DNA from: SAR86 cluster bacterium
Lineage (GTDB): Bacteria; Pseudomonadota; Gammaproteobacteria; Pseudomonadales; Azotimanducaceae
Assembly (NCBI GenBank): GCA_013204195.1
Contig: JABMOJ010000055.1
Coordinates: 1 to 8,441 of the forward strand
Length of the DNA: 8,441 nt
Reading direction: 5' to 3'
This document shows, piece by piece, positions 1 to 7,083 of this stretch. Positions within the stretch are counted from its first letter, which is position 1. Each line of letters opens with the position of its first letter. The notes beneath the pieces are model-generated. The model made no database searches. It had not been told where the DNA came from and saw only the letters and a list, made by a program, of their open reading frames with translations. Both the position numbers and the translations under genes were made by a program.

Positions 1-2
1 GT

Positions 3-56
3 GATCGCACAATCACAGACTCGAGCTACACAGGAGATATGAACAACCCATTGTGA
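3..56 (+). CDS. possible 3' end of an upstream gene (partial)
   Basis: From base 3 a frame stays open and ends in TGA at 54-56. It would encode a 17-residue tail rich in Asp, Thr and Ser and ending in MNNPL. Codon use is unremarkable. The A/T-rich spacer and possible hairpin that follow fit a gene end here. The fragment is too short to assign to a family, and chance openness over 54 bases is quite possible. An internal ATG at 42-44, preceded by AGGAG, would make only a five-codon peptide and is not taken as a gene. Confidence 0.25.
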   Translation, partial: DRTITDSSYTGDMNNPL

Positions 57-134
57 CCCAAACAGCCGGTTCATGCCTGAGAGAACTATAAAGCGTTTCT
101 ACAGCGATAGCTAAGTGCCGATTCCGCACAGTCT

Positions 135-157
135 AAAAATGACTTCAGTCAATTTTT
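135..157. terminator. weak A/T-rich hairpin, possible terminator
   Basis: AAAAATGAC, a TTCA loop and GTCAATTTTT form a stem with one bulged base, flanked by A-run and T-run. It lies about 80 bases after the possible gene end at 56 and 100 bases before the lipoprotein start. The G+C part of the stem is short, so it is only a weak candidate for intrinsic termination, on either strand. Confidence 0.3.
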
Positions 158-259
158 AAATATTTCTACTGCACGAGATCAATCTAACGATCACCGAGCA
201 TTGAAGTATACCCATCACCTCTTTAGTTTTAAAAATCCCTCAGCACTCGAGATCAAACA

Positions 260-2281
260 ATGATAAAAGTGATTCTGCCTAGAGGCTTATCAAGGCGAGC
301 ACGGGCTCTGCTGGCCGCTGTTGCTGTTCTGTCAGTGTATGCCTGCGACAGCAGCGACACTCAACCGCTGGTCACGCAACCCACACCCACCACGGTGACC
401 ATCGGTGGTGGCGCGGTCAAGGGACCAGTCGCTGGCGCGACAGTCAATATTTTTGCTGTGGCTACGGACGGTCTTAAAACTGGCGAACCCATCGCGACGG
501 CGATCACTGACAGCAGCGGCAATTACACGGCAACAGTGAGCGACTTTATCGGCGTCTATCTGGTCGAGATTAGCGGCGGCGCTTACATCGATGAAGCCAC
601 AGGCACTACCCAAACCATTCCTGAGGATGCACCATTGCGGGCAGCCTCTGCCATTGAGGCCAGTGGCCCGACAACCATTACCACGGTGGTCACACCCCTG
701 ACCGAGATTGCCACCCAGGTGGCCCAGCAAAAAACCGGCGGCTTAACCAGCAGCAATGTTTCAGCAGGCAACACCGAGGTCGGCACCTTGTTCTTCGGTG
801 ATAACGCAGACGCCGCCCAGCGTTTGTTGACGACGACACCCGCTGACCTGACCCAGGAGAGCGCAGCCACCGCTAGTGAAGATGCACGATTGATGGGGAT
901 GCTGGTCAGCGCCATTTCTCAAATTAACGCCGATACCGGCAGCCTCAAAAATGTCATCGCCAGCCTGGCCAGTGATATCGTTGTTGATGGCAATCTTGGG
1001 GACTCCGCGGCTGAATTGATTGCGGCGACCAATAAAGTGGTGGCGAGTCCAACCAACAATAGCGGAGATACTTCGACTTCTCGCGTGCAGAACATATTGA
1101 CAGCTGCGACCACAGGCGTCGAGACACCGGTCGCCCTCTCCTCAGACAGCATCATTCATCGGTTTACCTTTGCCGACACTTTAGTCGCTACCATCGACAG
1201 GGAAACCATGGCCATCAGTGTATTGCAACCGACAGGCACCAGCGCCGCGGCTTTAATCAGCCCGACGATCAGCATCTCCCTCGGCGCCACCGTCGCGGCC
1301 GATAGCGGCGAAGACTTCACGAGCCCGGTCAACTACATCGTCACAGCCGAAGACGGCACAACGACCACCTGGACCGTGACGGTGACTATTGCGGCAACCG
1401 CGACATCATCCCTGGCAAATATCAGCGCAGCAACCAACTCGCTGATCACCAGCGCCATTATCAATCGGACCACTAGTATTATTGTCGGCAGTGTTGCCAG
1501 CCTCGCTGACCTGACGACGCTCGACGAGATCACAGATCCGCTGCAGATTTTCTCGATATCTGATGACGCGACGATCACCCGCTCAAGCACGGGCAGCTTC
1601 ACGGCGGGCGAGGCTCGCTTTACCGTCACTGCAGCTGACGGAACCACGAGCAAAGAGTGGGCGGTCAAACTGCGAGTCAACGACCCACAACCGCAGCCAG
1701 CATTCAGCATCAGCAACGGCGATCTCAACGTCGCCGCGAATGCAACGCCGCTACAGCTGACCTTGACTGGCGGTTTTCTCGCTGCGCCGACTACTTTTTC
1801 TTCAAGCAACTCAGACGTCGCGACGGTCAACGCCACCGGACTGGTGACCATCACCGGCGTCGGCACGACCACCCTGATGGCGAGCAAGGCACGACACCTA
1901 TCGCCGGTTGTGGAATATCTGCCGATCAGTGCCGAGATCACTCTGACCGCCGCCAAAGCAAACCAGAGCGCTCTGACTTTTGCCCAGGCTAACGTCTCAA
2001 GCCTATTGTCAGCAGGAACCCTCATCAATTCTCTGACCGGCGGCAGCGGCACTGGCATAGTCAACTACAGCAGCAGTAATACCGATGTCGCGACTGTGGC
2101 TGCTAACGGCGTTGTAACACTGCTGGCAGCGGGGACGACCACGATCACAGCGACCAAAGCAGCAGATAGTCTTTACCTGGCTTCACCGCCCGCTACCTAC
2201 GTCATCACCGTGACAGTACCTGAGCCTACGCCAGAATCCTGCGTCCTGGACACTGCCAAGTGGGACGAATGCGTGCTATGA
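260..2281 (+). CDS. putative multidomain lipoprotein with carboxypeptidase-regulatory-like and bacterial Ig-like repeats
   Basis: A 673-residue exported protein of unknown function. The N-terminus has basic residues and a hydrophobic stretch (about 17-27) ending in VYAC, so Cys29 is a plausible lipidation site, although Tyr at -2 is not ideal for a lipobox. A Thr/Pro-rich linker follows. Residues about 48-115 resemble a carboxypeptidase-regulatory-like fold (GAVKGPVAGATV, then TDSSGNYTATV). About 130-285 is Ala/Ser/Thr-rich and probably helical. About 290-378 and 383-473 are two related beta-sandwich units, each closing with a Vx(A)xDGTT motif and a beta strand. About 480-566 and 570-653 are two Ig-like (Big_2/MBG-like) repeats with FSSSNSDVATV and YSSSNTDVATV. 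The last 13 residues carry two cysteines (661 and 671). Such architecture suggests a surface or adhesive role, which is inference. No strong ribosome binding site is visible before the ATG. The secreted-protein gene starts 88 bases downstream and may share the transcript. Confidence 0.85.
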   Translation: MIKVILPRGLSRRARALLAAVAVLSVYACDSSDTQPLVTQPTPTTVTIGGGAVKGPVAGATVNIFAVATDGLKTGEPIATAITDSSGNYTATVSDFIGVYLVEISGGAYIDEATGTTQTIPEDAPLRAASAIEASGPTTITTVVTPLTEIATQVAQQKTGGLTSSNVSAGNTEVGTLFFGDNADAAQRLLTTTPADLTQESAATASEDARLMGMLVSAISQINADTGSLKNVIASLASDIVVDGNLGDSAAELIAATNKVVASPTNNSGDTSTSRVQNILTAATTGVETPVALSSDSIIHRFTFADTLVATIDRETMAISVLQPTGTSAAALISPTISISLGATVAADSGEDFTSPVNYIVTAEDGTTTTWTVTVTIAATATSSLANISAATNSLITSAIINRTTSIIVGSVASLADLTTLDEITDPLQIFSISDDATITRSSTGSFTAGEARFTVTAADGTTSKEWAVKLRVNDPQPQPAFSISNGDLNVAANATPLQLTLTGGFLAAPTTFSSSNSDVATVNATGLVTITGVGTTTLMASKARHLSPVVEYLPISAEITLTAAKANQSALTFAQANVSSLLSAGTLINSLTGGSGTGIVNYSSSNTDVATVAANGVVTLLAAGTTTITATKAADSLYLASPPATYVITVTVPEPTPESCVLDTAKWDECVL

Positions 2282-2369
2282 CCCAAGCCAGCGTCACACT
2301 GATCACCATTAACGCATCACTAAATTTTAACGAACCATAACCACTTGTTGGATTGATAGGAGTAATGCC

Positions 2370-3062
2370 ATGAAGTTATTACACGCAGATATCACCTCTC
2401 GCACCCTGGGACTCACACTGGGGCTCGCTCTGGGAACCCTTACGACGCCATCACTGGCGGCACCGGTGGTGGGCAGTGCAGTGACCCAGTTCGAATCAGG
2501 TACAACACTGAGTTCAGCTGACATGAACACCACAATTAACGCCCTGGTAACAGCCATCAATGACAATGCCGCCAGTATCGCTACTCTGGAAGCTGGTAAC
2601 AGTAATGTTGCTGGCCGTGAATATTGTCTTAAGTCATCGGAAATTGGCTTCTATGTCAGCAACGAGGCAACACCAACCAATCCACTTGCCATGGGCGCGA
2701 GTGTTGGCGCCTTCGTTGGCAAAGTGGTGTTTGCTGTGGATAACACAGGCTCACTCACAGCCCTGTCAGACTACTATCAAGATGGTTTTCCCACTGGCGT
2801 TGCGGACAGCTCGGAAGAGCTGTTCGTCAATGAACCCTTTACTTGGACGCAAACGGGCAACAAGTTGACCCTGACTATTGGCGACGGCGATACCGCTGAC
2901 GTCGTATCCCTAGGGGTATCCAAGTCCGGCGAGGTTGCGCTGACAGGTAACGGTGCGACCGAGCCTGATGACAGCAATTCAGGTCTCTGGCATTACACCG
3001 ACACCACTATTGCCATCGAAGTCGCTGCAGGCGAAACCTGCGCGGGTATGTTCACGTTCTAA
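2370..3062 (+). CDS. secreted protein of unknown function
   Basis: A 230-residue protein. The start is well supported: AGGAG at 2358-2362 sits seven bases before the ATG. A signal peptide is clear, with a hydrophobic core of Leu/Gly/Ala and a likely cleavage after SLA at residue 30. The mature N-terminus (FESGTTLSSADMN, then INALVTAINDNAASIATLE) resembles a short amphipathic leader common in uncharacterised exported proteins, where a G-T-x-x-S-A-x-x-(M/V)-N motif precedes a helix with coiled-coil character. About 85-230 looks beta-rich, with Asp/Gly/Thr turns and alternating hydrophobic residues. Two cysteines, Cys86 and Cys224, bracket this region and may form a disulfide. I do not recognise the C-terminal domain. 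The upstream lipoprotein gene, same strand and 88 bases away, is a possible partner. Confidence 0.85.
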   Translation: MKLLHADITSRTLGLTLGLALGTLTTPSLAAPVVGSAVTQFESGTTLSSADMNTTINALVTAINDNAASIATLEAGNSNVAGREYCLKSSEIGFYVSNEATPTNPLAMGASVGAFVGKVVFAVDNTGSLTALSDYYQDGFPTGVADSSEELFVNEPFTWTQTGNKLTLTIGDGDTADVVSLGVSKSGEVALTGNGATEPDDSNSGLWHYTDTTIAIEVAAGETCAGMFTF

Positions 3063-3077
3063 GTGCAGTCGACAATG

Positions 3078-3104
3078 AGTCAATCTAGTTAATCTAGTCA
3101 ATCG
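3078..3104. repeat. three 9-bp tandem units
   Basis: AGTCAATCT, AGTTAATCT and AGTCAATCG lie head to tail, 16 bases after the stop of the secreted-protein gene. The outer GAGTCAA (3077-3083) also pairs with TTGACTC at 3114-3120, just after a run of six T. No function is evident. Confidence 0.7.
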
Positions 3105-3122
3105 CTCTGTTTTTTGACTCAA

Positions 3123-3165
3123 AATAGCGGGCCAGTACATGCAACCGTATGCCTGGCCCACTATT
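3123..3165 (-). terminator. long imperfect hairpin, possible gltX terminator
   Basis: AATAGCGGGCCAG (3123-3135) and CTGGCCCACTATT (3153-3165) are inverted repeats with 12 of 13 positions matching. The single mismatch (3128/3160) becomes a G-U wobble in minus-strand RNA. The loop holds a second short stem, CATGC/GTATG around AACC, with one non-Watson-Crick pair. Read on the minus strand, the stem is followed by only four T, so it could end gltX transcription but is not a textbook terminator. On the plus strand there is no T-run, though it could still stabilise the 3' end of the secreted-protein mRNA. Confidence 0.45.
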
Positions 3166-3167
3166 CG

Positions 3168-3258
3168 GAACAGCTATCTTGAACCGCTATCTTGAACCGC
3201 TATCTTGAACCGCTATCTTGAAGAGCTATCTTGAAGAGCTATCTTAAAGAGCTATCTT
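3168..3258. repeat. 13-bp tandem repeat array, seven units
   Basis: Seven contiguous 13-bp units without spacers. The last eight bases, GCTATCTT, are invariant. The first five bases vary in blocks: GAACA once, GAACC three times, GAAGA twice, AAAGA once. A degenerate remnant (GAATCGCGCTAA) follows at 3259. The blockwise order suggests stepwise local duplication. The array ends 17 bases from the gltX stop, so it lies in the gltX 3' untranslated region on the minus strand. It is not coding in either direction, since 13 is not a multiple of three. Each GAAGA unit contains AAGA-gcta-TCTT, which could fold as a small hairpin. Confidence 0.95.
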
Positions 3259-3275
3259 GAATCGCGCTAATTTAG

Positions 3276-4766
3276 CTAAGCCGCCAATCCAGCATATTCC
3301 TTCTCAAGCTTCTTTAGTTGTTTCTTTGACACGCCGCCCAGTACCTCAATGGCATGACGCAGGCGCGCACGACTCATATCAGGTCCAATCAACGCCATGG
3401 AATCGAACAACGGCGGCGACACCGGCTTGCCAGAGATGGCGACAAACACCGGCCCCAGAACATCTCGAATTTTCATAGTCAGCGCCTCAGCCAGATCGAC
3501 AAACAATTGATTCAAGGTATCGTGCTGCCAGTCGCTCAGCGCTTCGGCTCGCCAGACAGCAAACTGCAGAACCCGTTTGATCTCGTCCAACGACTGCTGC
3601 TTGGTATTGAATGCCGACTCGTCGTAAGCCGGCAGGCCATCCACTAAAAATGCCGCCATGGGTCCGACGTCGGAAAACACATCGACCCGCTCTTTGATCA
3701 GCGGAATCACTTTCAGCAAATTTTCCCGATTGTAGGCCCACTCGATAATTTTGTCGGCAAAGGCCTCATCACTGAGATTTTCTCGTAGCCAACGACCATT
3801 AAGCCACTTCAGTTTGGCAATATCGAACACTGGTGCACCCAGTGAAATACGGCTGAGATCAAACTGCTTGATCATCTCCTGTAGGGAAAATTTCTCTTCG
3901 CCGTCGGGCATGCTCCAACCGAGCATACCCAAATAGTTGATCACGGCCTCCGGCAGGAATCCCATGCGTTCATAAAAACCGATACTGGTGGGGTTCTTAC
4001 GTTTGCTCAACTTACTCTTGTCAGGATTGCGTAATAACGGCATATGAATAATTTCCGGCATCTCCCAGCCAAAATATTCATACAACAGCACATGTTTGGG
4101 CGCCGAGTTGATCCACTCTTCACCTCGAATAATATGAGTGATCTCCATCAAATGGTCATCAACCACCACGGCCAGATGATAGGTCGGATTACCATCGGTC
4201 TTCATCAAGACCTGCATATCGATCTGTGCCCAGTCGATCTCAATTTCACCTCGTAGCCGATCATTAACAATACAGGTGCCGGTCGCCGGCACCTTCATGC
4301 GCACAACATGAGCCTCATTGGGCAGGCGCGTGGCCACCTCGGCCGCGGGCAGGTGCATGCAATGACCATCGTAACGGGCTGTTTCGCCCCGCTGCATCTG
4401 CTCACGACGCATTTCGTCCAGCCGCTCGGAGGTACAAAAACAGGGGAAAGCATGTCCGGCATCAATCAGAGTCTGGGCGTAACCCCCATAGATCGCCTTG
4501 CGCTCGCTCTGCCGATAGGGGCCATAGGGCCCACCTTTGTCTGGACCCTCATCCCAGTCCAGACCCAGCCAGCGCAGGGAGTCGAGGATCTTCGCTTCTG
4601 ATTCAGGGGTGCTGCGGGCCACATCCGTATCTTCTATGCGCAGTACAAACTGGCCGCCATGCTGGCGCGCGAAGCACAAGCTGAATAACGCCATATAGGC
4701 GGTCCCCACATGGGGATCACCGGTGGGTGACGGCGCGACTCGGGTTCTGACTTTTCTAGCTTCCAT
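3276..4766 (-). CDS. gltX: glutamyl-tRNA synthetase
   Basis: This class I aminoacyl-tRNA synthetase attaches glutamate to tRNA-Glu in the cytoplasm. The 496-residue product has the usual length for Pseudomonas-type enzymes. The Rossmann-fold catalytic half carries the HIGH-equivalent HVGT (19-22, in [12 protein letters not shown]) and the KMSKS-equivalent KLSKR (252-256). LRIEDTD lies near 42-48. A zinc-site pattern like that of the E. coli enzyme is present: CxC at 109/111 and CxH at 136/138. The C-terminal half (about 310-496) is the helical anticodon-binding region. The frame is open for 25 further codons upstream, but the ATG at 4766 is chosen because homologues begin just before [11 protein letters not shown] and AGGGA lies about ten bases before it. 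The gene is divergent from dusA. Its 3' end abuts the 13-bp repeat array. Confidence 0.97.
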   Translation of the reverse strand: MEARKVRTRVAPSPTGDPHVGTAYMALFSLCFARQHGGQFVLRIEDTDVARSTPESEAKILDSLRWLGLDWDEGPDKGGPYGPYRQSERKAIYGGYAQTLIDAGHAFPCFCTSERLDEMRREQMQRGETARYDGHCMHLPAAEVATRLPNEAHVVRMKVPATGTCIVNDRLRGEIEIDWAQIDMQVLMKTDGNPTYHLAVVVDDHLMEITHIIRGEEWINSAPKHVLLYEYFGWEMPEIIHMPLLRNPDKSKLSKRKNPTSIGFYERMGFLPEAVINYLGMLGWSMPDGEEKFSLQEMIKQFDLSRISLGAPVFDIAKLKWLNGRWLRENLSDEAFADKIIEWAYNRENLLKVIPLIKERVDVFSDVGPMAAFLVDGLPAYDESAFNTKQQSLDEIKRVLQFAVWRAEALSDWQHDTLNQLFVDLAEALTMKIRDVLGPVFVAISGKPVSPPLFDSMALIGPDMSRARLRHAIEVLGGVSKKQLKKLEKEYAGLAA

Positions 4767-4844
4767 AACAACTTTTCCCTGACTGAGCTTCCCGACTGGC
4801 ACTAAAAACCAGGACACGAGCGAATACATGCAAACGGCCACAGA

Positions 4845-4853
4845 TGTTACACT
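4845..4853 (+). promoter_or_regulatory. possible extended -10 element for dusA
   Basis: TGTTACACT fits an extended -10 pattern (TG, one base, then TACACT, a 4 of 6 match to TATAAT). It lies in the gltX/dusA divergent spacer, about 65 bases before the chosen dusA start. No good -35 is visible. If real, transcription would begin after the most upstream in-frame ATG of dusA (4844). Confidence 0.25.
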
Positions 4854-4918
4854 ATTCGCCGACGAAGATTAATTGTGATTCTGACATGCTTGATAGGTCT
4901 CTAATCGATCCCAACCCC

Positions 4919-5989
4919 ATGGGACTCAACACGCTGAATAAATCTACTGCAAACCTAGGCACACTGGCGCCTCTGGATCGCACCCTGAGCCTGGCGCCGA
5001 TGATGGGCTGCACCGACCGTCACTGTCGGTATCTGTTTCGATTGCTGTCCCCCAACACCCTGATGTACTCGGAAATGCTAGTCACCGGCGCCTTGCTCCA
5101 TGGCAAGGCCGCACACTTTCTCCGCCATGGCGGCGACGAGCCCTGCGCCCTGCAACTGGGCGGCAACGATCCCCAAGATCTGGCCGCCTGCGCCCGCATG
5201 GTGGAAGATGCCGGTTACCAAGAGGTCAATTTGAATGTGGGTTGTCCCAGCGATCGAGTTCAGTCTGGTGGCATCGGCGCTTGCCTCATCGCTACACCGG
5301 CCCTGGTCGCCGAATGTGTTGCCGCCATGCAAGCTGAAGTCAAGATTCCCGTGACGGTCAAAACCCGCATCGGCCTCAATGACCAAGACGATTATGAGCA
5401 CTTTCATCATTTTATCGAGACGGTTCGTGAAGCCGGCTGCCGAGTTTTTATCATCCATGCCCGCAAGGCTATTCTCGGCGGCCTATCACCCAAAGATAAT
5501 CGTGAAATTCCACCGCTGAAATACGACTATGTCTACCGCATCAAGGCCGACTTTCCTGACTGTCAGTTTATTCTCAATGGCGGCATCAATGATACAGCCA
5601 CAGCCTTGGCGGTTTTGCCAAAGGTCGATGGTTTGATGCTTGGGCGGGCGCCCTACTCCAACCCTTACCTGCTCGCAGAACTTGAATGGGCGCTGTACCA
5701 GCACACTTCAATGGACAGGCTCACAGCACTGGCAGACTATACCGACTACATGGTGCGAAATATTGAGACCGGCGAGCCCCTGAAGCACATGGTCAGACAT
5801 CTGATGGGCTTATTTACAGGCATTCGCGGCGCCCGCAGTTTCCGCCGCCATCTCGGCGCGCACATGTTTGAAACGGGCAGTGGCACTGAGGTCGTAGAGC
5901 AGGCACTCGCGGAAGCCGGGCTCAATCACCATGCCGAAGCGGCAGAAACCTTTGTTGCGCAACAGGCTCGCCAACAGCAATACCGATAG
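4919..5989 (+). CDS. dusA: tRNA-dihydrouridine(20/20a) synthase DusA
   Basis: This flavoenzyme reduces uridines in the D-loop of tRNA (U20/U20a for DusA) with NADPH. The TIM-barrel features are clear: SLAPMMGCTDRHCRY at the N-terminus, the catalytic cysteine in LNVGCPSDRVQ (Cys109 from this start), VKTRIG with Lys148, FIIHARKA with His180 and Arg182, and the FMN phosphate-binding NGGIND and MLGRAPYSNP segments. The LNVGCPSDRV and GLSPKxNREIPPL stretches are typical of DusA rather than DusB or DusC. From this start the protein has 356 residues. In-frame ATGs at 4844 and 4886 would add 25 or 11 residues. I prefer 4919 because the extra codons include TTA, CTA and AGG and look non-coding, and conservation begins about 20 residues further in. 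No start has a good ribosome binding site. A TerB-like gene follows 14 bases after the stop. Confidence 0.95.
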   Translation: MGLNTLNKSTANLGTLAPLDRTLSLAPMMGCTDRHCRYLFRLLSPNTLMYSEMLVTGALLHGKAAHFLRHGGDEPCALQLGGNDPQDLAACARMVEDAGYQEVNLNVGCPSDRVQSGGIGACLIATPALVAECVAAMQAEVKIPVTVKTRIGLNDQDDYEHFHHFIETVREAGCRVFIIHARKAILGGLSPKDNREIPPLKYDYVYRIKADFPDCQFILNGGINDTATALAVLPKVDGLMLGRAPYSNPYLLAELEWALYQHTSMDRLTALADYTDYMVRNIETGEPLKHMVRHLMGLFTGIRGARSFRRHLGAHMFETGSGTEVVEQALAEAGLNHHAEAAETFVAQQARQQQYR

Positions 5990-6003
5990 GGATACCCTCA
6001 CCG

Positions 6004-6468
6004 ATGCTCGACAAGATCAAACTCTTTTTCAATGACAAGCTGTTGCCTTCAATTACAGATGACAAGGGCGACAATAATGACCGCTCGCTGCAGTTCGCCA
6101 TGGCAGCATTATTGCTTGAACTCGCCAGGGCCGATTTTGACGCCGACGATCAAGAGCGCGACCTGATCATGAGCCTGCTGCGCGACACCTTCGCGCTGGA
6201 AGAGGCCGACTTGCTGGAATTATTGGAGTTGGCAGGGGCCGCCTCAGATGAAGCAAACGATGTGTTTCAGTTCACGCAACTGGTGAATCAACACTATCAC
6301 CACGATGACAAAATTCATCTGGTAGAGCAACTCTGGCGGGTGGCCTTTGCTGATGGTCGCTTGGACAAATACGAAGAACAATTTATTCGCAAGCTTTCCG
6401 GCTTGCTACACGTCGCTCACTCAGATTTCATCAAGGCTAAACTGCGGGCCCGGCAGCCGAAAATTTAA
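6004..6468 (+). CDS. TerB-family (tellurite-resistance-type) protein
   Basis: A 154-residue, acidic, all-helical protein of the TerB / DjlA N-terminal fold, with no signal peptide or membrane segment. Two related helical halves are visible: ALLLELARADFDADDQERD (about 35-53) and WRVAFADGRLDKYEEQFIRK (about 111-130). Each has an acidic loop (D44/D46/D48/D49 and D117/D121/E124/E125) of the kind that binds metal in this family. The N-terminal MLDKIKLFFNDKL and the D-rich linker (19-26) are common in small TerB-like proteins of proteobacteria. Despite the family name, no other ter gene is nearby, so tellurite resistance should not be assumed. AGGGA (5988-5992) overlaps the dusA stop and lies 11 bases before the ATG, which points to co-transcription with dusA. 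The cellular role is unknown. Confidence 0.88.
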   Translation: MLDKIKLFFNDKLLPSITDDKGDNNDRSLQFAMAALLLELARADFDADDQERDLIMSLLRDTFALEEADLLELLELAGAASDEANDVFQFTQLVNQHYHHDDKIHLVEQLWRVAFADGRLDKYEEQFIRKLSGLLHVAHSDFIKAKLRARQPKI

Positions 6469-6547
6469 ATGAGCCGGCGTGTTTGAATTCAGGGATTAAC
6501 AGCGGAGATTAACCGCGTCGGAACCGGGCGCTAGCAGGGCTCAGATT

Positions 6548-7078
6548 TTACCTTGCCGCGCTGACCTTGCGGATTTGAGCACGATGGTTCTGCTCCTGCT
6601 CCTGCTCTTGCTCCAGCGCTGCTACCAGGTCCTGGAACGCTATCAGATTATTCTGATTGAGCCCCATCAGCGTCTTATGCGCTTCAAGGACTTGATCCCT
6701 AAGGACCGCATCAGGAACGATTTTCGGAGGTAACTCACCGAACTGATCACAACTATATTGCGCTTCTTGATCAATCACGAAAATCTGATCAAAACCCATA
6801 CTGAGCAGTATTCGAGTGATATCTTCATTAGTGGAAATGATGGTCGGCAGCGTATTGAACTGGTCTTGACTGCGGAGGGAGATTTTAGCGAGTAAACCCA
6901 GGCTCGTACTGTCGATGCCGGTAGTCTCTCGAAGATCGATAACAATGGCTCTGACACCGCGACGTTTATCAATACTGGCGAGGTAAGTTGAAATCGTTGG
7001 ACCAAGGCACACTCTTACGTCACCAACAAAATTCAGAACTTGAACGCCATCTTGATCAGCAAAAAGTATTTTGCTCAT
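6548..7078 (-). CDS. STAS-domain anti-sigma-factor antagonist (RssC-like)
   Basis: A 176-residue protein. Residues about 1-105 form a STAS domain of the SpoIIAA/RsbV type: beta strands at 3-7, 12-18 and 44-49, and the phospho-site loop GIDSTSLGL. Ser57 aligns with the phosphorylated serine of SpoIIAA. By family logic the protein switches partner according to the phosphorylation of this serine. The adjacent PP2C protein is the likely phosphatase. The C-terminal 70 residues are outside STAS: a helix with LEAHKTLMGLNQNN, then an EQ repeat (156-163) and a basic tail. The ATG at 7078 is preferred because GGA lies nine bases upstream, inside the end of the phosphatase gene. An in-frame GTG at 7084 overlaps the phosphatase stop (TAGTG) and would add two residues. 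Tight spacing indicates translational coupling. It resembles the protein encoded beside rssB in pseudomonads, judged from memory. Confidence 0.9.
   Translation of the reverse strand: MSKILFADQDGVQVLNFVGDVRVCLGPTISTYLASIDKRRGVRAIVIDLRETTGIDSTSLGLLAKISLRSQDQFNTLPTIISTNEDITRILLSMGFDQIFVIDQEAQYSCDQFGELPPKIVPDAVLRDQVLEAHKTLMGLNQNNLIAFQDLVAALEQEQEQEQNHRAQIRKVSAAR
6590..6613 (-). repeat. hexanucleotide repeat within the STAS-protein gene
   Basis: Four 6-bp units (CTGCTC three times, then TTGCTC, plus-strand reading) encode the alternating Glu-Gln stretch near the C-terminus of the STAS protein. The unit is a multiple of three, so slippage would change the length of the EQ tract without shifting the frame. 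Confidence 0.8.
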
Positions 7079-7083
7079 AACCA

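Noticed and set aside
42..56. Five-codon leader peptide with AGGAG ribosome binding site
   Set aside because: It is too short, with no regulatory codons or attenuator-like hairpins after it, and lies 200 bases from the next gene.
332..915. Two overlapping minus-strand frames of 132 and 110 codons
   Set aside because: They are antisense to the lipoprotein N-terminal half, show no motifs and have no ribosome binding site supporting them.
1333..2064. 243-codon open frame on the minus strand
   Set aside because: It lies wholly inside the lipoprotein gene. Its composition (Val/Ala/Arg-rich, no domain) is what the antisense of Thr/Ser/Ala-rich coding gives.
3168..3258. CRISPR array
   Set aside because: The 13-bp units are directly contiguous with no spacers and too short for CRISPR repeats. 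No cas gene is present.
4767..4841. 25-codon N-terminal extension of gltX
   Set aside because: GltX homologues start just before the [11 protein letters not shown] motif. The extension lacks similarity, while the ATG at 4766 has an upstream AGGGA.
5078..5458. 126-codon minus-strand frame
   Set aside because: It is antisense to the conserved core of dusA, which is certain from its motifs.
6004..6468. Tellurite-resistance operon
   Set aside because: Only a single TerB-like gene is present, beside dusA. No terZ, terC, terD or related gene is in the window.
6469..6547. Terminator between the convergent TerB-like and STAS genes
   Set aside because: Only a 4-bp GCGG/CCGC stem and a distant 6-bp TGAGCC/GGCTCA pair are visible. 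Neither is followed by a T-run.
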